A DNA stretch of 64,000 nucleotides, taken from assembly GCF_024586455.1 (NCBI RefSeq), contig NC_065921.1, forward strand, positions 7,595,401 through 7,659,400. Direction: 5' to 3'. Below, one piece after another: positions 60,801 to 64,000 of this stretch (positions are counted from its first letter, which is position 1; each line of letters opens with the position of its first letter). The translations under genes and the position numbers were made by a program. The notes under the pieces are model-generated. The model had not been told where the DNA came from. It did not search any database and saw nothing but the letters and a program-made list of their open reading frames with translations. The DNA comes from Bactrocera neohumeralis (taxonomy: Eukaryota > Arthropoda > Insecta > Diptera > Tephritidae).

Positions 60801-63591
60801 TAGCCGTTCTCCGGGTCGTGATACGAGTATTCAGCAGCCTAGTTTATGTTTCTATACATGCTTTTCATATGAAATATAAATTTTAAGCAGTTTTAAGCTG
60901 TTCTTCGGGAGCTTCTTTAATTTCCATTTTATTTTTAGACACACAACTGTGCGTATTTTTATATGTTTATTAAAATATAGTAATTACAGGCGTATTTATG
61001 TCGATGATAAGTTGAAAATAAATTGAACTTCATAAACAAAAGTTATCATTATCTATTAATAGCTGTAATTTCCGTAAATAATGACTTTATATTATGTGCT
61101 TCCACTACCAAGTGCTGACATACCCTTCATTAAATGAGGCAACAATTTAAAACCGCAGACATAAGTGACTACGTAGAGCAACCCTTGTATAAAAGCTATA
61201 GACACCTCAGTGAGGCCTTAGGTTACGAGCGAAAGAGTGGAAAGCAGTAAGTAGTAACTTGCCCATATTCGATGTAAATGGTCGTTGATATTGAAGCAAG
61301 TAGTTCGCTACATAAATGCTCGGAATTATAAATAAAGCGCTCGCGTTGCGAAGTGAGGCTCTAAGCTTGGTTCCTCAAAATCTTAATTAAGGTCGCCAAA
61401 ATTGTATATACAAGTATATAACGGTTGGGAAGTTCTTCCACATACCACTTTTAGCCCATTCTTTTACCCTTCTGACTGCCATTTGTTCCAGCCGATACAC
61501 AACATACCTTCTGGAATATATACATATGATGGAATCCACAAATGCTTTGAATAATACTTTTATAACGGATGATCCAAGTAGAGGTACTTTTTTCAACGGC
61601 CTTTTTTTTTGACAAATTACGCAAGAGTCATGTCAAGCTGTCATGTTATTTTTGGCATTTAATCATGGAAAGACTTAGGCCTGAACAACGTTCCTCTTAA
61701 TTCGAAAGCGTATAAAATACAGATTGTGCAAAAACTGAAGCCGCTGTTTGGCCTTTCCAAACAACATCGCTTCGCACTGTGGGTTCTTGAAAAGTTCCAA
61801 GAAGATCCGACGTTTTCGAGCCAAATTTTGTTCAGCGATGAAGACCATTTCTGGCTCAATGTACACAAGCAAAACTGCCGCATTTGAGACGAAGAGCTGC
61901 CATTTCATCCAGAAGAAAACGAGGGTTTGGTTATACCATGATAACCGACTATTTGATGCCTGAAATGGAAGCTCGTGATCTCGGCGATATTTGCTTTCAA
62001 AAAGACGACGCCACTTTCACACATCGCAACAGTCAATGGTTTTATTGAGAGAACACTTCGATGAGCAGCTAATTTTACGTTTTTGGGCCGGTCGATTGGC
62101 CACCAAGATCGTATGATACACCGTTAGATTTTTTCCTGTAGGGATATGTAAAGTCTAAAGTCTATGCGAACAATGCCGCTTCGATTCAGGTCTTGGTGCA
62201 AAACATCACGCGTATCATTCGCCAGTTACCAGTCGAAGTGCTCGAACGAGGTATCGAAAATTGGACTCAACGGATGGACCATCTGAGACATAGCCACTGC
62301 CAGCGTTTGAAAGAGATAATCTTCAAAAAATAAATGCCAAAGAATGTTCTTTCGAAGGATAATAAACATTTCCCATTAAGTTTCACTATTTTTTCTTTAA
62401 AAAGTAGGGAACCATTTCCATTTCGATATACATTATATAAATAATTCATGCACTGACCGAGATATTCGACAAAAGGTTTGTCAGAAAAATGAAAATCATT
62501 AGAAATATGTAGTATATGAGATCTATACTACCTGTATTAACACGAGACAACCAATTTTGGACAAACAGGTATAATATTGTGAGAAAAAGAATATCTCTGA
62601 ATTTCAAGCATATATCTCACACATTTACCGATATTTTCGGTAAAAGATCAACTCTGGGCTCCAAATATTCGGTACCTAGGGCCTTTTACACTTTTTGTAG
62701 AATTTGAAAAATTTTAATCATAAAGTGGAATACTATTATGAGATTACTCGTGATTTATATACCCGAAAATTAAAAAATCAAATGAAATTTAAAATTGTTT
62801 TACATGAAAGTAGGCGTGGTTGTAGTCCGATATCGCTCATTTTCGAGCAGTGAAATAAAAAATTTTTAAAACAGTCGAGCAGGTCAGATATGTGATTTTA
62901 CCATAAAGTGGGGGCGCCACGCCCTTCGTCAAATTTTTACACCGGCTCCTTTAAAGCCCTCTCATACCATCTCGGTGGTAAAATTTAATGTCTCTGGCGT
63001 TTTTGTTATTGATTTATGGCGCTTTAACTGATATTTCATTTCCATTTTTTTTTATTTTCACACTGTTGGTAATAGTTTCTATAAGAATTGGCCTGAGCGG
63101 ATTAGGCTATTGTAGCTGTAGTGGTCTGTATAACTGTTAGAAGAACAAATATATTATACTCTGTAGCAACATGTTGCAAGAGTATAAAAATTGTCAGTCC
63201 GCATACACATTTACTTCTCATTGGAGTTGACCAACAACAAAGAAAAATATATTACGCCTCCCGTTTGTTTAAAATGTAGATTTCTATAGAGTATAAAAAT
63301 TTTCTGCTTCTTGCTTAACCATACTGCTCATTCATATGAAGCTTCTAAGGTAATGAATGGCACTACGAACTATATTAAGTAATTATATGTGTTGTTCAAA
63401 AACTCACTTGAAACGCATATCGAAATGCGTCCCACATCGATAAAGGCATTTCACCAGACATACGTGAGCCCAATAAATCCCAGTTCGTATAATTTTGTAT
63501 GTACTCAACCAAGCCAGCTGGTGTAATCTCGTGTAAACCGTTAATGTGAAAATCCGATGGAAAACCATTAAGAAATGTTATGTTGTGACCT
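57875..63591 (-). CDS. UDP-glycosyltransferase (UGT), 3' five exons; 5' end outside window
   Basis: Reading the minus strand, exons 63591-63408, 60444-60148, 60080-59416, 59353-59231 and 58025-57875 join in frame with GT/AG introns to 472 residues ending in TAA. UGTs transfer a sugar from a UDP-sugar to small lipophilic compounds on the lumenal side of the ER and serve in detoxification and odorant clearance. Visible are RGHNITF near the start, SWLPQQDIL-like sequence (here SRWLPQQDIL) at about 294-303, the donor-binding signature FVTHGG at 311-316 followed by ETVYHGVPVV and CDHDVN, and WTEYVLRHKGAYHL near the end. The last exon encodes a membrane anchor at about 428-446 and a basic tail ending KKLN, which fits a KKxx ER-retrieval signal. 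The signal peptide and the usual catalytic His region are missing because the first exon lies beyond 64000. No frame break is seen. Confidence 0.93.
58340..58985 (-). mobile_element. Non-LTR retrotransposon relic in the last UGT intron
   Basis: On the minus strand from 58950, MKYLKVILDGMLSWIPNNEE and then LSPKCGVSAL match the KYLGVILDxKLxW and GLSPK blocks downstream of the Jockey/R1-type reverse transcriptase. The 3' part (58683-58390) is recognisable but full of stops. It is on the same strand as the UGT gene. Confidence 0.75.
60445..61569. other. UGT intron, left part
   Basis: AT-rich intron sequence on the 5' side of exon 60444-60148, before the mariner copy. No further exon fits the reading frame, which passes directly from 63408 to 60444. 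Confidence 0.6.
61570..62420 (+). mobile_element. Second large copy of the 53-kb mariner family, internally deleted
   Basis: GATCCAAGTAGAGGTAC near 61572 matches the end of the 53-kb copy. ATGGAAAGACTTAGGCCTGA near 61665 matches the transposase start, LFSDEDHFWLN is readable near 61828, and the end near 62325-62415 matches as well. Most of the DNA-binding region is deleted and several frames are broken. It lies in a UGT intron. Confidence 0.8.
63156..63185. repeat. Hairpin of a dispersed repeat end
   Basis: ATACTCT with GTAGCAAC-AT-GTTGC-AAGAGTAT forms the same hairpin as 30932-30964, again followed by AAAAA. The upstream DNA (62755-63155), including GTAGGCGTGGTTGTAGTCCG, probably belongs to the same repeat. 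Confidence 0.55.
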
Positions 63592-64000
63592 CTGAAAGTT
63601 AGAAGAAGAAGAAAAATAAATCAGTTATAAATAGTATTTCAATAAAAAAGTGATGAGACTAGATAAAATTCAAGTCAGGTGCTGGGAAAAGCTCATAAAA
63701 ATCTTAAATACGTGCCTGACTGCATCACTTGTGTGAGACTAACCGAACTTGTGGGTAATAAAATTTTTGTGGAAGGAAACAGTTGACTTGAAATCAAAAT
63801 GAAGATAATACTACTTAACACGTGATGAATTGAAACAGTTTCCCTAAATTGTTCAGAGTTTCTCGCTATGAGAATTTAAAGATATAAAAATATAATGATA
63901 GATCGCTTATTAAATTTACTGGAAGATAATATGAAGAAGATGTAGAAAAAGATTTGGGTTTTTCTTTTACAGTACGAAAGCTTCCAAAAAGCTCTTTAAT
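63592..64000. other. UGT intron continuing past the window edge
   Basis: The acceptor CTTTCAG on the minus strand ends this intron at 63592. The missing first UGT exon, with signal peptide, is not found before 64000. Confidence 0.7.

Overview
The window reads as nuclear DNA of a higher fly, most likely a tephritid fruit fly (inference). The support is split genes with GT/AG introns, AT-rich spacer DNA full of CA/TG runs, INE-1/DINE-1-like repeats, many dead mariner/Tc1 and non-LTR elements, and protein sequences close to Drosophila families. I see no bacterial operon, rRNA, tRNA or CRISPR array.

Positions 1-38,113 contain no coding exon I can defend. The stretch may be a very long intron or 5' flank of the gene that follows. 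It holds four INE-1-like elements, three of them joined to minisatellite arrays of about 113 bp (two of these form an inverted pair at 1.3-4.7 kb), two arrays of a TGACAACTGACAGTTGAC word, a ~300-bp repeat series at 19.9-20.7 kb, an 83-bp tandem array at 34.1-34.6 kb, a TTAAC array at 36.1-36.3 kb, and several GC-richer CA-repeat-laden islands.

Positions 38,114-40,059 (+) carry the last three exons of a two-pass membrane protein with three PPxY motifs. Positions 41.4-45.4 kb are a transposon graveyard (non-LTR retrotransposon, mariner relics). Positions 45,737-51,840 (+) carry a complete eight-exon SNMP/CD36-family gene (Snmp1-like, 496 aa) whose 3.8-kb first intron holds decayed transposons and whose 243-bp fifth intron holds a compact inverted-repeat element. 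A mariner copy (52.9-54.0 kb) separates it from a small single-exon gene of unknown function (54,720-55,004, +). A 706-bp hAT-type MITE with a perfect 8-bp target duplication lies at 56,749-57,454.

Positions 57,875-63,591 (-) carry the last five exons of a UDP-glycosyltransferase gene; its first exon lies beyond the window edge. Its introns hold a non-LTR relic and another copy of the same mariner family. SNMPs and some insect UGTs both act in chemosensory tissue, but joint function is only a possibility here. No new biological system is proven. The best candidates for a second look are the PPxY membrane protein, the INE-1/113-bp minisatellite composites, the hAT MITE and the orphan 94-aa gene.
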